NCBI RefSeq assembly: GCF_009827055.1 | Contig: NZ_WUMK01000007.1 | Span: 248,001 to 312,000 of the forward strand | From: Shinella kummerowiae | GTDB lineage: Bacteria > Pseudomonadota > Alphaproteobacteria > Rhizobiales > Rhizobiaceae | Direction of reading: 5' to 3' | Length of the DNA: 64,000 bases | Shown: positions 28,017-37,620 of the stretch, piece after piece | Position numbering within the stretch: the stretch's first letter is position 1 | Layout of the letters: each line of letters starts with the position of its first letter | Position numbers and translations under genes: made by a program | The notes under the pieces: generated by a model | The model's database searches: none | The model's input: only the letters and a program-made list of their open reading frames with translations | What the model was told of the DNA's origin: nothing

Positions 28017-30230
28017 TTATGCGTCCAGCTCCAGCATCAGCGTTGCCAGGGGCGGCAAGGTGAGCGCGGCTGAGATCGTTCCGTTGGCTTGTTTCTTGGC
28101 TTGCACCGCACCACCGTTCCCCTTGCCGCTGCCGCCGTAGATTTCGGCGTCGGTGTTGAGGATTTCCCGCCAGCGGCCCTCGGCCGGCAGCGGGACCGCG
28201 TAGTTCTCGCGGTAGACGGGGGTGAAGTTGGTGATGACGGCAATCGGCTTTTCGCCCGGTGCCTTGCGTAGCCACGCGAAGACCGAGTTTTCCCGGTCGT
28301 CGGCGATCAGCCATTCGAAGCCGTCGCCTTCGCAATCGCGGGCGTGCAGCGTGGCCTTGCGGCGATAGGTGCCGTTGAGGTCGCGCACCAGCCGGCGCAT
28401 GCCTTCGTGCAGCGGATATTCTAGGAGGTTCCAGTCGAGCGATCGCTCTTCGCTCCATTCCTGCCACTGGGCGAATTCCTGGCCCATGAACAGCAGCTTC
28501 TTGCCGGGATAGCCCCACATGAAGCCGTAATAGGCGCGCAGGTTGGCGAATTTCTGCCAGTCGTCGCCGGTCATCTTGGCGATCAGCGAACCCTTTCCGT
28601 GCACGACTTCGTCATGCGACAGCGGCAGCACGAAGTTCTCCGTGAAGGCATAGAGCAGGCCGAAGGTCATGTCGTTGTGGTGGAACTTGCGATGCACCGG
28701 CTCGCGCGACAGATATTGCAGCGTGTCGTGCATGAAGCCCATGTTCCACTTGAAGCCAAAGCCGAGGCCGCCGTCATGCACGGGCGCCGAGACCTTGGGC
28801 CAGGAGGTGGATTCTTCGGCGATCGTCAGGATGCCGGGATGGCCGGCATAGACGTGGCTGTTCATGGACTGGAGGAAGCGCACGGCCTCGAGATTCTCGT
28901 TGCCGCCATATTCGTTGGGCACCCATTCGCCGTGTTTGCGCGAATAGTCGAGGTAAAGCATCGAGGCAACGGCATCGACCCGCAGGCCGTCGAGATGGAA
29001 TTTCTCCGCCCAGTAGAGCGCGTTGTTGATGAGGTAGGCGAGCACTTCGGCGCGGCCGAAATTATAGATCGCGGTGTTCCAGTCGGGATGGAAGCCCTGT
29101 CGTGGGTCGGCGTGTTCGTAGAGCGCCGTGCCGTCGAACTGGCGCAGGCCATGGGCATCCGTCGGGAAATGCGCCGGCACCCAGTCCAGGATGACGCCGA
29201 TGCCGACCTTGTGGCAGCCGTTGACGAAACGGGCAAAGCCTTCCGGTTCACCGAAGCGTGCCGTCGGCGAATAGAGGCCCGTCGTCTGGTAGCCCCAGGA
29301 CGGGTCGAAGGGAAATTCGGTGATCGGCAGGAACTCGATATGAGTGAAGCCCATGTCGACGCAGTAGGGGATTAGCCGGTCGGCGAGTTCGTCCCAGCTG
29401 AGGAATTCCCCGTCGCCATGCCGCTGCCAGGAGCCGGCATGCACTTCGTAAATGGAGATCGGCTGGCGGCGCGCGTCCGCCGAAGCCCAATGGGCAAGAT
29501 GCGCTTCGTCCTCCCATTCCTGGGCAATCGGCCCCGTCGTCATCGAGGCATTGTTGGGCCGCAGTTCCGAGCGCCGGGCGAAGGGGTCCGCCTTCAGCGG
29601 CAGAACCTCGCCGCTCGGGCCGACGATCTCGTATTTGTAGGCGTGACCCTCGGTGATGCCGGGCAGGAAGATTTCCCAGATGCCGGTATCGCGACGCAGC
29701 CGCATGGCATTGCGCCGCCCGTCCCATTCATTGAAATTGCCGACGACGGAGACCCGCTTGGCATTCGGCGCCCAGACGGCGAAGTGGAAGCCGTCGATGC
29801 CGTCGAGCGTCATCGGATGGGCACCCATCTTGTCGAAGAGCCTGAGATGCGAGCCTTCGCGAATGTAATAGTCGTCCATGGGCCCAAGCACCGGGCCGAA
29901 GCTGTAGGGATCGACGACGATCCACTCACCACCGTCATTGCGGGCGCGATAGCGGATCGGCTGGAGTTTCTTGAGGGAGACCTCGCCTGCGAAAATGCCG
30001 GCCGGATGCACTTGGCTGAGCGCGCCGATCTCCTTGCCTGCCAGGGTTTCGGCCGCTACCTCGGCAGCACCAGGCAGGAAGCAGCGGGCGATGTACTTAC
30101 TCCCCGCTTCGTGAAGGCCGAGCACTGCGAACGGGTCCCAGTGCCGGCTTTCCAAGATTGCGTCAATGTCCGTTTTCGCCAGAAGTTCTGACGGTTGCTC
30201 CGTCGTGCCTTTTTTCGGCGGTGCGGTCAT
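28017..30230 (-). CDS. glgB: 1,4-alpha-glucan branching enzyme
   Basis: The 737-residue enzyme starts [15 protein letters not shown], overlapping the glgP stop by one base (TGATG). It has two N-terminal CBM48-type segments (one with GVWAPNAK-like sequence [22 protein letters not shown]), a GH13 barrel with the nucleophile in [16 protein letters not shown] and acid/base glutamate in [11 protein letters not shown], and a C-terminal beta domain. It introduces alpha-1,6 branches. Length is normal for GlgB with an N1 domain. An in-frame upstream ATG inside glgP was rejected. Confidence 0.95.
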   Translation of the reverse strand: MTAPPKKGTTEQPSELLAKTDIDAILESRHWDPFAVLGLHEAGSKYIARCFLPGAAEVAAETLAGKEIGALSQVHPAGIFAGEVSLKKLQPIRYRARNDGGEWIVVDPYSFGPVLGPMDDYYIREGSHLRLFDKMGAHPMTLDGIDGFHFAVWAPNAKRVSVVGNFNEWDGRRNAMRLRRDTGIWEIFLPGITEGHAYKYEIVGPSGEVLPLKADPFARRSELRPNNASMTTGPIAQEWEDEAHLAHWASADARRQPISIYEVHAGSWQRHGDGEFLSWDELADRLIPYCVDMGFTHIEFLPITEFPFDPSWGYQTTGLYSPTARFGEPEGFARFVNGCHKVGIGVILDWVPAHFPTDAHGLRQFDGTALYEHADPRQGFHPDWNTAIYNFGRAEVLAYLINNALYWAEKFHLDGLRVDAVASMLYLDYSRKHGEWVPNEYGGNENLEAVRFLQSMNSHVYAGHPGILTIAEESTSWPKVSAPVHDGGLGFGFKWNMGFMHDTLQYLSREPVHRKFHHNDMTFGLLYAFTENFVLPLSHDEVVHGKGSLIAKMTGDDWQKFANLRAYYGFMWGYPGKKLLFMGQEFAQWQEWSEERSLDWNLLEYPLHEGMRRLVRDLNGTYRRKATLHARDCEGDGFEWLIADDRENSVFAWLRKAPGEKPIAVITNFTPVYRENYAVPLPAEGRWREILNTDAEIYGGSGKGNGGAVQAKKQANGTISAALTLPPLATLMLELDA

Positions 30231-32689
30231 CAGGCTCTCCAGATTTCCTTGGCGTATTGGCGGATCGTGCGATCGGAGGAGAACCAGCCCATGCGCGCGG
30301 TGTTGCGAATGGTCTTGGAATACCAGGATGTCTTGTCGGTCCAAATGGCGTCGACATCGCGCTGCGCCTTGGAGTAGGCGTCGAAGTCGGCCGCCACCAT
30401 GAACCAGTCGTGATTGTAGATGCCGTCGATGAGGCCCGTGAAACGGTTGCGGTCGTCCGGTGAGAAGACGCCGGAGGAAATGGCGGCGAGGGCCTGGGAC
30501 AGCTCTTTCGACTGCTCGATGATGGCGCGCGGATTGTGCCCTTCGGCCCTGACCTTTGCCACTTCTTCCGCGGTCATGCCGAAAATCACGATGTTCTCCT
30601 CGCCAACATGATCGCGCATCTCGACATTGGCCCCGTCGAGGGTGCCAATCGTCAGCGCTCCGTTCAACGCGAACTTCATGTTGCCGGTTCCCGACGCTTC
30701 CATGCCGGCGGTGGAAATCTGTTCCGACAGGTCGGCGGCCGGCACCATGATCTCGGCGAGCGAGACATTGTAGTTCGGCACGAAGACGACCTTGAGCAGG
30801 CCGCGCACGGACGGATCGTTGTTGATCACGCGCGCCACGTCGTTGGCGAGTTTGATGATCAGTTTAGCATTGTGGTAGCTCGGCGCCGCCTTGCCTGCGA
30901 AAAGCTTCACGCGGGGTACCCAGTCCAGCTCCGGGTGCGAGCGGATCTGGTCGTACAGGGCGACGGCCTCGATGATGTTGAGGAGCTGGCGCTTGTATTC
31001 GTGGATGCGCTTGATCTGGATGTCGAACATCGCGGCGGGGTCGATGCGCACGCCCATGCGGCTGCCGACCAGATTGGCGAGGCGGTTCTTGTTCTCGCGC
31101 TTGATCGCGGCGAAACGCTCCTGGAAATCCTTCTTGTCGGCAAAGGCGTCGAGCGCCTTCAGCTGCTCGGCATCGTCCATGAAGGCGTCGCCGATCGCTT
31201 CGCGGATCAGGTTGAACAGGCCGGGATTGCACTGCATCAGCCAGCGTCGCGGGGTGATGCCGTTCGTCTTGTTGTTGATGCGGTCCGGATAGAGCTTGTG
31301 CAGGTCGGCAAACACCGTTTCCTTCATCAGCTCGGTATGCAGCGCCGACACGCCATTGATCGAATGCGAGCCGACGAAGGCAAGGTTGCCCATGCGCACG
31401 CGGCGCTCGCCGGATTCTTCGATCAGCGAAATGCTGCGAATGCGCTGGTCTTCGAAACCCGCCTGCTTGCGGGCCTCGAGCAGGATCTTGGCATTGATCG
31501 CGTAGACGATCTGCATGTGGCGCGGCAGCAGCCGTTCCAGCAGCGGTACGGGCCAGGTTTCCAGCGCTTCCGGCAGCAGCGTGTGGTTGGTGTAGGAGAA
31601 GGTGCGGCGGGTAATGTCCCAGGCCGCATCGAAATCCAGCCCGTGCACGTCGGTGAGCAGACGCATGAGTTCGGCGACGGAAATGGCCGGGTGCGTATCG
31701 TTGAGCTGGATCGCGACCGCGTCCGGCAGGGACGTGAAGTCCGGATATTGCTGGAGATGGCGGCGCAGGATGTCCTGCAGCGAGGCGGAGCAGAAGAAGA
31801 ACTCCTGGCGCAGGCGTAGTTCCTGGCCTGCGGGCGTGGCGTCCGCCGGATAGAGCACGCGCGTCAGGCTTTCCGCCTTGTTGCTTTCCTTCAAGGCGCC
31901 GATGTGATCGCCGGCATTGAAGGCGTCGAGCAGGATCGGATCGATCGGGTTGGCGGCCCACAGGCGCAACGTGTTGACGCGCTTTGCCCGCCAGCCGACG
32001 GCCGGCGTGTCGTAGGCCGTCGCGATGACGCGCTCGGCCGGCTTCCAGACGAAGCGCTGCTTGTCCTCGCCGATGTTGATCGTCTCGACGGCGCCGCCGA
32101 AGCCGATTTCGTAGGAGCTTTCGCGGCGCTCGAATTCCCAGGGATTGCCGTGGGCGAGCCAGGTTTCCGGCAGTTCGACCTGCCAGCCGTCCGCCATCTG
32201 CTGGCGGAAGAGGCCGTGCACGTAGCGGATGCCATAGCCATAGGCCGGCACGTCCACCGTGGCCATGCTCTCCATGAAACAGGCGGCGAGACGGCCGAGA
32301 CCACCATTGCCGAGCGCGGCATCGGGCTCGAGCTCGGCGATGACGTCGATATCGACGCCATGCGAGGCGAGCGCCTCGCGCATCGCGTCCATGATGCCCG
32401 TATTGGTCATCGCGTCGCGCATCAGGCGGCCGATCAGGAATTCCAGTGATAGATAATAGACGCGCTTAGCGCCGGTCGCGTAGGTGCGGCGGGTGCTGTC
32501 CATCCACTTGTCGGTGATGCGGTCGCGCGCGACCAGGATGGCGGCGGTCAGCCAGTCATGCGGCTTGGCGACCTTCGGGTCCTTGCCGATGCGGTATTTC
32601 AGACGCTCGAGAAGCTCCGTGGCGAGCTGTTCGACGTCGGACGATCGGAGAGCGGGAGCGAGGTCGTTGTTGGTAACCCGGTTCATCAT
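30230..32689 (-). CDS. glgP: Glycogen phosphorylase
   Basis: The 819-residue GT35 enzyme has the pyridoxal-phosphate site EASGTGNMKFALNGALTIGT with its lysine near residue 660 and the conserved NPWEFER and DTHPAISVAELMRLL blocks. It releases glucose-1-phosphate from non-reducing ends. As first gene of glgP-B-C-A-pgm-X, it is followed by synthesis genes, so breakdown and synthesis enzymes are made together and control must be largely enzymatic. Start may be the first or second of two adjacent ATG codons. Confidence 0.95.
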   Translation of the reverse strand: MMNRVTNNDLAPALRSSDVEQLATELLERLKYRIGKDPKVAKPHDWLTAAILVARDRITDKWMDSTRRTYATGAKRVYYLSLEFLIGRLMRDAMTNTGIMDAMREALASHGVDIDVIAELEPDAALGNGGLGRLAACFMESMATVDVPAYGYGIRYVHGLFRQQMADGWQVELPETWLAHGNPWEFERRESSYEIGFGGAVETINIGEDKQRFVWKPAERVIATAYDTPAVGWRAKRVNTLRLWAANPIDPILLDAFNAGDHIGALKESNKAESLTRVLYPADATPAGQELRLRQEFFFCSASLQDILRRHLQQYPDFTSLPDAVAIQLNDTHPAISVAELMRLLTDVHGLDFDAAWDITRRTFSYTNHTLLPEALETWPVPLLERLLPRHMQIVYAINAKILLEARKQAGFEDQRIRSISLIEESGERRVRMGNLAFVGSHSINGVSALHTELMKETVFADLHKLYPDRINNKTNGITPRRWLMQCNPGLFNLIREAIGDAFMDDAEQLKALDAFADKKDFQERFAAIKRENKNRLANLVGSRMGVRIDPAAMFDIQIKRIHEYKRQLLNIIEAVALYDQIRSHPELDWVPRVKLFAGKAAPSYHNAKLIIKLANDVARVINNDPSVRGLLKVVFVPNYNVSLAEIMVPAADLSEQISTAGMEASGTGNMKFALNGALTIGTLDGANVEMRDHVGEENIVIFGMTAEEVAKVRAEGHNPRAIIEQSKELSQALAAISSGVFSPDDRNRFTGLIDGIYNHDWFMVAADFDAYSKAQRDVDAIWTDKTSWYSKTIRNTARMGWFSSDRTIRQYAKEIWRA

Positions 32690-32768
32690 CGGTGAACGTT
32701 GCCCCTTCGCATTCAGTGCGTTCGTTTCTTGCGAAAATCGCGTTTAAATCAATTTATGCATCTATCCG

Positions 32769-32776
32769 AAGCGCTT
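32769..32776. promoter_or_regulatory. AAGCGCTT core upstream of glgP (possible LacI-type half-site)
   Basis: The 8-bp palindrome AAGCGCTT, in the context CCGAAGCGCTTGCA, resembles the core of LacI-family operators and lies 80 bases upstream of the glycogen operon. Flanking symmetry does not extend further, so this is only a candidate. Confidence 0.25.
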
Positions 32777-32844
32777 GCAATACGCCTTTTCAAGAAAGGG
32801 CGCATGCATTTTTGGCATGCCTGAAATACGGTGAAAATGCTAAA

Positions 32845-32874
32845 AGACCCGCTGCATTTGTGTGCAGCGGGTCT
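32845..32874 (-). terminator. Intrinsic terminator downstream of the TadG/vWA gene
   Basis: A 12-bp perfect stem (AGACCCGCTGCA / TGCAGCGGGTCT) with a six-base loop lies 33 bases after the stop codon at 32907; the minus strand continues TTTTAGC. On the plus strand it is followed by GTTTTC. Confidence 0.75.
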
Positions 32875-32906
32875 GTTTTCGAGCGAAATTTGCAGGAATT
32901 GTCGAC

Positions 32907-34142
32907 TTACTTGGTCAACCGCGCCATGGCGGCGGCCGTGCGTTCGCCGATCGCCTTGAAGGCCGAGACGAGGGCTGCCATGTTCGTTGCCTCGAAATAG
33001 TTGGCGCCGGTGGTTGCGCAGTATTTCAGAAGGGTCTTGCCGCGCTCCGGCGCCATGAAGGCGACGGTGTAGACTTCGACCTTGGCGGTACGCGCGGCAT
33101 CGCAGCTCTTCTTCGTTTCCTCGTCCGATTTCGTATTGTTGGTGGCGCCCTTGTAGTGGGTGTTCGCGCCGTCGGTCATGAAGACGATGTAGCGCGACGG
33201 GACCTGGCCGTTCTTGGTCTTGTGGACCGTGGCCTCCGCGGGGTCGTTCACCTTTTCCAGGGCTTTCGCAAAGGCGCCGCTGGAATCGGTACCGCCTTGC
33301 GGAACCGTCGGAATGGCGTTGACATAGGTGAGTGCGCTCGCTGTGCCCCAGGCCAGATCGACGGCGGAAAACATCTCGTCATTGTAGGCGACCGCCCCGG
33401 TGCGCACGAGCGCATTCTTCGGATCGGCGGTGTTCAACTGGGTGAAAAGGCTCGCCGCCGCTGTCTTGAGCGCTGCGATCTTCGAAATATAGCACGGCGC
33501 GGTTGCCTTCAAACTGGCATTGTACCAATTCTGTTCCGTATGGTTTTGGCACTTCTTCGTGAGATCTGCTTCCTTTTCGTCCGTGATCCATGCCATCGAA
33601 CCGGACCGGTCGAGCACCAGGAACATCGAAAGGGCATTCTTCGATTCCGTCGCGCTTTCCGCCGAGCTGGTCGCGTTCATCGTCGTCGATTTCTGGCCGA
33701 GCAGTCGCGTGAAGGCGTTGAATTGCAGGACATACTTGGTCGAGACATTGATGCTGAACGACTTGCCGCTGCCAGACAGGGCCGTTTCCTTGATGCTGAT
33801 GGTCGTAGCCGCATCGAGATTGTTCTCGTCTTTTTCGGTCTCGCCATCGCCGACGGCGCTGCCCTTGCTGGAAATCTGCGCCTTCAGGAAGCGCATGGCG
33901 ATTTCTTTGGCTTCCGTTGGGCTCTTGTTGTCATTTGCAAGCGCGGATGCGGCGGCAAGGGCGGCCGCATCGGTCGCGTCCTGAAGCTCGCCCTTCGTCA
34001 TGACCATGTTGGTCAGGTCGATCGCCACGCCGCCGAGCGCAAGCATGACCGGCAGGAGGATTGCCGTCATCATTCCGAAATTGCCGCACCGATCCCGAAT
34101 TATCCGGGACGTCCACGTCTGTTCCGCAACCTTCTTCGTCAT
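32907..34142 (-). CDS. TadG-type protein with von Willebrand factor A domain
   Basis: The 411-residue protein begins with a TadE/TadG-like N-terminus (RCGNFGMMTAILLPVMLALGGVAIDLTNMVMTKGELQDATDAAALAAA): a single hydrophobic helix followed by the alanine-rich stretch typical of Flp pilus assembly pseudopilin-like proteins. From about residue 175 a vWA domain follows with the MIDAS motif DRSGSM and the TDGANTHY segment. Such proteins sit in the envelope and are usually coded in tad/flp clusters. No other tad gene occurs here, so this is a lone copy. It ends in a strong terminator. Confidence 0.85.
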   Translation of the reverse strand: MTKKVAEQTWTSRIIRDRCGNFGMMTAILLPVMLALGGVAIDLTNMVMTKGELQDATDAAALAAASALANDNKSPTEAKEIAMRFLKAQISSKGSAVGDGETEKDENNLDAATTISIKETALSGSGKSFSINVSTKYVLQFNAFTRLLGQKSTTMNATSSAESATESKNALSMFLVLDRSGSMAWITDEKEADLTKKCQNHTEQNWYNASLKATAPCYISKIAALKTAAASLFTQLNTADPKNALVRTGAVAYNDEMFSAVDLAWGTASALTYVNAIPTVPQGGTDSSGAFAKALEKVNDPAEATVHKTKNGQVPSRYIVFMTDGANTHYKGATNNTKSDEETKKSCDAARTAKVEVYTVAFMAPERGKTLLKYCATTGANYFEATNMAALVSAFKAIGERTAAAMARLTK

Positions 34143-34282
34143 GAGAGCTCACCCGCCATCTTCATAATGTGGCGTGACGCTAGCAGCGAAGTGTTATTTA
34201 ACGGTTCGGCCGCGTGGTATAGTTTTCGTAAAATTGCGCCGATCCCGCAGTTCCGGCGTTTATCGTTGTTTCCAAACGGGAT

Positions 34283-35170
34283 TTATGCCGTCTGACGCAC
34301 CGGAATGACGTCGACGGCCTGCGTCGTCTTGTGCTGGCCGTAGCCCTTGAGGATACCGATGACCGGCGCCACGTCGGCATAGTCGCGACCATAGGCGACG
34401 ACGATGTGGTCCGTGCCGGCGGGGATGTTGTTGGTCGGGTCGAGCTCCATCCAGCCGTTTACCCGGCCGCACCAGAAGCGCACCCAGGCATGCATGGCGT
34501 CCGCCCCTTCCAGCCGCTCCTTGCCCGGCGGCGGGATGGTGCGCAGGAAGCCGCTGACATAACCGGCGGGAATGCCGAGGCTCCTGAGCGCCACGATCAT
34601 CACATGGGTAAAGTCCTGGCACACACCGCGCTTGAGCTTGAAAGCCTCGCGCGGCGTGGTGTCGACATTGGTCGCTTTCGGATCGTAGGAGAAATCCTTG
34701 TGGATGCGCGCGCAGACCGCGGTCGCGATGGCGCGGATCGTCATGTCGGGCTTGGCGATGGCGCGGGCATAGTCGGCGATCTCGGCGCAATCCTTCAGGC
34801 GCGGGCTCGGCCCGGTATAATGGTGCGGCGAACCGGCATCGAGCGACCAGTAGCCGGCGATGTCTTCCGGCAGGCCGGCCATGCGCGGGGAGAAATCCGC
34901 CGCCTGTTCCGGCGCATCGACATGGACGCGCGCCTGCATGCGGATGTCCAGCCGCTCATGCGCGTTGCGGAAGAGGATCGCGCTCATCGGGTTGTCGAAG
35001 AAGTCGTTGTGATCGACCCGCTCGCCCGGCCCCGGATTGACGCCGACCGTGCCGGCGACAAGCCGCTGGCGGCCGCCGATCGATAGCGGCAACACGCGCA
35101 CGATATGCCGCCCGCCGGAGACCGGCGTGTCGTAGAGATAGCTGATCGTGAGGTTGACGTCGTAGAGCAT
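34283..35170 (-). CDS. Transglutaminase-like cysteine protease/amidase superfamily protein
   Basis: The 295-residue protein, starting MLYDVNLTISYLY, has a beta-rich N-terminal domain (bacterial transglutaminase-like N region) and a transglutaminase core with all three catalytic residues: cysteine in KRGVCQDFTHVMIVAL, histidine in GADAMHAWVRFW and aspartate in LDPTNN. It lies 22 bases after the ATP-grasp/alpha-E gene and is the last gene of a three-gene operon. Family analyses propose that such operons make or modify a peptide; the real substrate is unknown. A GTG two codons upstream is an alternative start. Confidence 0.88.
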   Translation of the reverse strand: MLYDVNLTISYLYDTPVSGGRHIVRVLPLSIGGRQRLVAGTVGVNPGPGERVDHNDFFDNPMSAILFRNAHERLDIRMQARVHVDAPEQAADFSPRMAGLPEDIAGYWSLDAGSPHHYTGPSPRLKDCAEIADYARAIAKPDMTIRAIATAVCARIHKDFSYDPKATNVDTTPREAFKLKRGVCQDFTHVMIVALRSLGIPAGYVSGFLRTIPPPGKERLEGADAMHAWVRFWCGRVNGWMELDPTNNIPAGTDHIVVAYGRDYADVAPVIGILKGYGQHKTTQAVDVIPVRQTA

Positions 35171-35192
35171 GGTCACAGCGTCTCCCTTCCGC

Positions 35193-37601
35193 TCAGCTCA
35201 GATAGGTCTGCGCGAGGATGTCGGAAAGTTTCTCCATCTCCGCCTCGAGCCGCTTGTAGGTGGCGTCCGTCATGGTTTCCGGCGTCATCACCGCAAGACC
35301 CGCGTGCAGCCGCATGGCTTCGCGATAGAAGGGCGACATCTGGCCGTTCGAATAGGCGTTCGGCAGTTGCTCGACCTCGTTCTTGATCTCGTTCAGCTGG
35401 TAGAGGATCGAACGCGGGTTGAGGGCATCGAGCGCCAAGAGGTCGGTGACCGTCAGACGCGCCGTCGCGACGTTGTAGCGGCGGCGGTGGGTCATCACAC
35501 TGTCGCCGATCTCCAGAAGCATGTCGAGCGCGCCGTCCGGCGCATCCTCGCCGGACATGTGGCCGAGCAGGCGCGTCATATGCAGGCCGCGTTCGAGGTG
35601 GCGGCCGATCGACAGGAAGCGCCAGCCGGTGAAACGGTACATGTTTTCATGCACGAGACCGGCGAAGCCTGCGAGCTTGCGTAACAGCACGGTCATGGCG
35701 CGGGTCGTGTCGTCGCCGGCCTGGACGCTGAGATGGAAGCGGCGCGCGGTCTTCGAGAGGTCGTTCAGCGCCAGCCAGCCATCGGGCGAGAAGCGGTCGC
35801 GGATGTTGCTGGCGGAAAAGACGGCGCTGTCGATGCTGCGGATCAGCGTGGTCGGCACGGCTTCCGCCGTGTCGATGCCGAGCGCGTCGAGATAGTCGGT
35901 GACGTCCTTCAGCAGCGGCTGTTCGGGATTGGCATATTCGGCATAACGGCCGTGCCAGGCGCGCAGGATGCGCAGCGCCCCTTCCGCCCGCTCGATATAG
36001 CGGCCGAGCCAGAACAGGTTGTCGGCCGCGCGGCTCGGCAGGCTGCCGGGCATGTTGCGGGTAAATTCGGCTTCCGCCGGCAGAAGCGAGGTGCGCTCGA
36101 CCGGCTTGGGGCTGACGATCCAGACGTCCGCCGCCGAGCCGCCTTCCTGCATGGCGATGGCCGCGACATTGTCGCCGGCGCCGATGCGGGCGAAGCCACC
36201 CGGCATGATCTGCCAGCCGTCGCGCGTGCGGGCGGCGAAGACGCGGAGCGACATCGGCCGCGGCACGAGCTTGCCATCGACCCAGGCGGGCGTGGTGGAG
36301 AGCGTCACGGCCTCCTGGCCGACCAGTTTGGCGCCGTCGGAGGTGAGCCACTCGGCAACCGACTGCTTGGCAGTATCGCGCAACGAGGAGCCGAGCACGG
36401 ACTGTTCGTTGTCGTCGAAGAAGGGGCGGGTCGAATAGGCCGGTCCGATGACCATGCGCTCGATGTTTTGTGTCACATGCTCCCGCTCGTTCTTCTGCCC
36501 GCACCACCAGGTGGCGATCGACGGAAGGATCGGGTCGCTGCCGAGAAGCTGGCGACAGATGTTCGGCAGGAAGGCCAGCATGGCGCGGGTTTCCACGACG
36601 CCGGCGCCCAGCGCATTGACGATGCTGACGGAACCGGAGCGTAGGGCCTCGACGATGCCGGGCGTGCCGATATGGGAGTTCTGGTTGAGTTCCAGCGGGT
36701 CGGCGAAGGCGGCATCGAGACGTCGCCAGAGCACGCCGACCGGCTTCAGGCCGGCGACGGTGCGCACCATCACCTTGCCACCGACGACCGTCAGGTCCTC
36801 GCCTTCCAGCAGCATGAAGCCGAGGTAGCGAGCGATATAGGCGTGCTCGAAATAGGTTTCGTTGGCGAGGCCGGGCGTGAGAACCGCGATGCGATCTTCC
36901 GCCGCCTTGTTGCCCTGCAGCGTGCTGCGGAAGGCGCCGAAGAAACCGGCGAGGCGGTGGGCATGGGTTTCGGCATAGACGTCGGAGAAGGCGCGGGTGG
37001 TCGCCACGCGGTTTTCCAGCGCGAAGCCGGCGCCGGACGGGGCCTGCGTACGGTCGGAAAGCACCCACCAGTTGCCATCCGGCCCGCGGCCGATCTCGAA
37101 GGAGACGAAGTGCAGGAAGTGCTGGCCGGCCGGCTGCACGCCGACGAGCGGGCGCAGGAATTCGCTGTTGGAAGCGACCAAGGCAGGGGGCAGCAGGCCG
37201 TTCGCGACCAGTTCGTTCTTGCCGTAGATATCGGCGACGACGGCTTCCAGAAGCTCCGCGCGCTGGGTGAGGCCGCGCGACAGGTCCTCCCACTCGGCCT
37301 CATCGATGAGCACGGGAATGTGCGACAGCGGCCAGGCGCGCTCGGTGCCTGCCTCCTTACCGTAAGCCCGGTAGAACACGCCGGCATCGCGCAAGTACCG
37401 GTCGGCGCGGGCGAAGCGGCCGGCGAGGTCCGTTTCGTCCATGCGGTCGAGCGCCTTGAGGAAATGCCGCCAGACGGGACGCACTTCGCCACGCGTATCG
37501 ACCATCTCGTCGGCCACGCCCGGAAGCGGCGCATAGCCGCGTGACGGCGTTTTCGCCGCCTCGGCTGTCCTGCGTTCTGCCTCCACACTTGTGGTTTTCA
37601 A
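35193..37601 (-). CDS. Fusion of circularly permuted ATP-grasp and alpha-E domains
   Basis: The 802-residue protein joins a circularly permuted type 2 ATP-grasp domain (about residues 60-460, including YRAYGKEAGTERAWPLSHIPVLI, ILTPG-like VLTPGLANETYFEHAYIARYLG and VNALGAGVVETRAMLAFLPNICRQLLG) with an alpha-helical alpha-E domain (about 490-800, starting LPSRAADNLFWLGRYIERAEGALRIL). In many bacteria these are two genes; here they are fused. ATP-grasp enzymes form amide bonds, so the protein is thought to ligate amino acids. It starts at TTG, with AGGAG seven bases upstream, and sits 19 bases after the DUF2126 gene. Confidence 0.9.
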   Translation of the reverse strand: MKTTSVEAERRTAEAAKTPSRGYAPLPGVADEMVDTRGEVRPVWRHFLKALDRMDETDLAGRFARADRYLRDAGVFYRAYGKEAGTERAWPLSHIPVLIDEAEWEDLSRGLTQRAELLEAVVADIYGKNELVANGLLPPALVASNSEFLRPLVGVQPAGQHFLHFVSFEIGRGPDGNWWVLSDRTQAPSGAGFALENRVATTRAFSDVYAETHAHRLAGFFGAFRSTLQGNKAAEDRIAVLTPGLANETYFEHAYIARYLGFMLLEGEDLTVVGGKVMVRTVAGLKPVGVLWRRLDAAFADPLELNQNSHIGTPGIVEALRSGSVSIVNALGAGVVETRAMLAFLPNICRQLLGSDPILPSIATWWCGQKNEREHVTQNIERMVIGPAYSTRPFFDDNEQSVLGSSLRDTAKQSVAEWLTSDGAKLVGQEAVTLSTTPAWVDGKLVPRPMSLRVFAARTRDGWQIMPGGFARIGAGDNVAAIAMQEGGSAADVWIVSPKPVERTSLLPAEAEFTRNMPGSLPSRAADNLFWLGRYIERAEGALRILRAWHGRYAEYANPEQPLLKDVTDYLDALGIDTAEAVPTTLIRSIDSAVFSASNIRDRFSPDGWLALNDLSKTARRFHLSVQAGDDTTRAMTVLLRKLAGFAGLVHENMYRFTGWRFLSIGRHLERGLHMTRLLGHMSGEDAPDGALDMLLEIGDSVMTHRRRYNVATARLTVTDLLALDALNPRSILYQLNEIKNEVEQLPNAYSNGQMSPFYREAMRLHAGLAVMTPETMTDATYKRLEAEMEKLSDILAQTYLS

Positions 37602-37620
37602 TCAATTTCTCCTACGGAGG

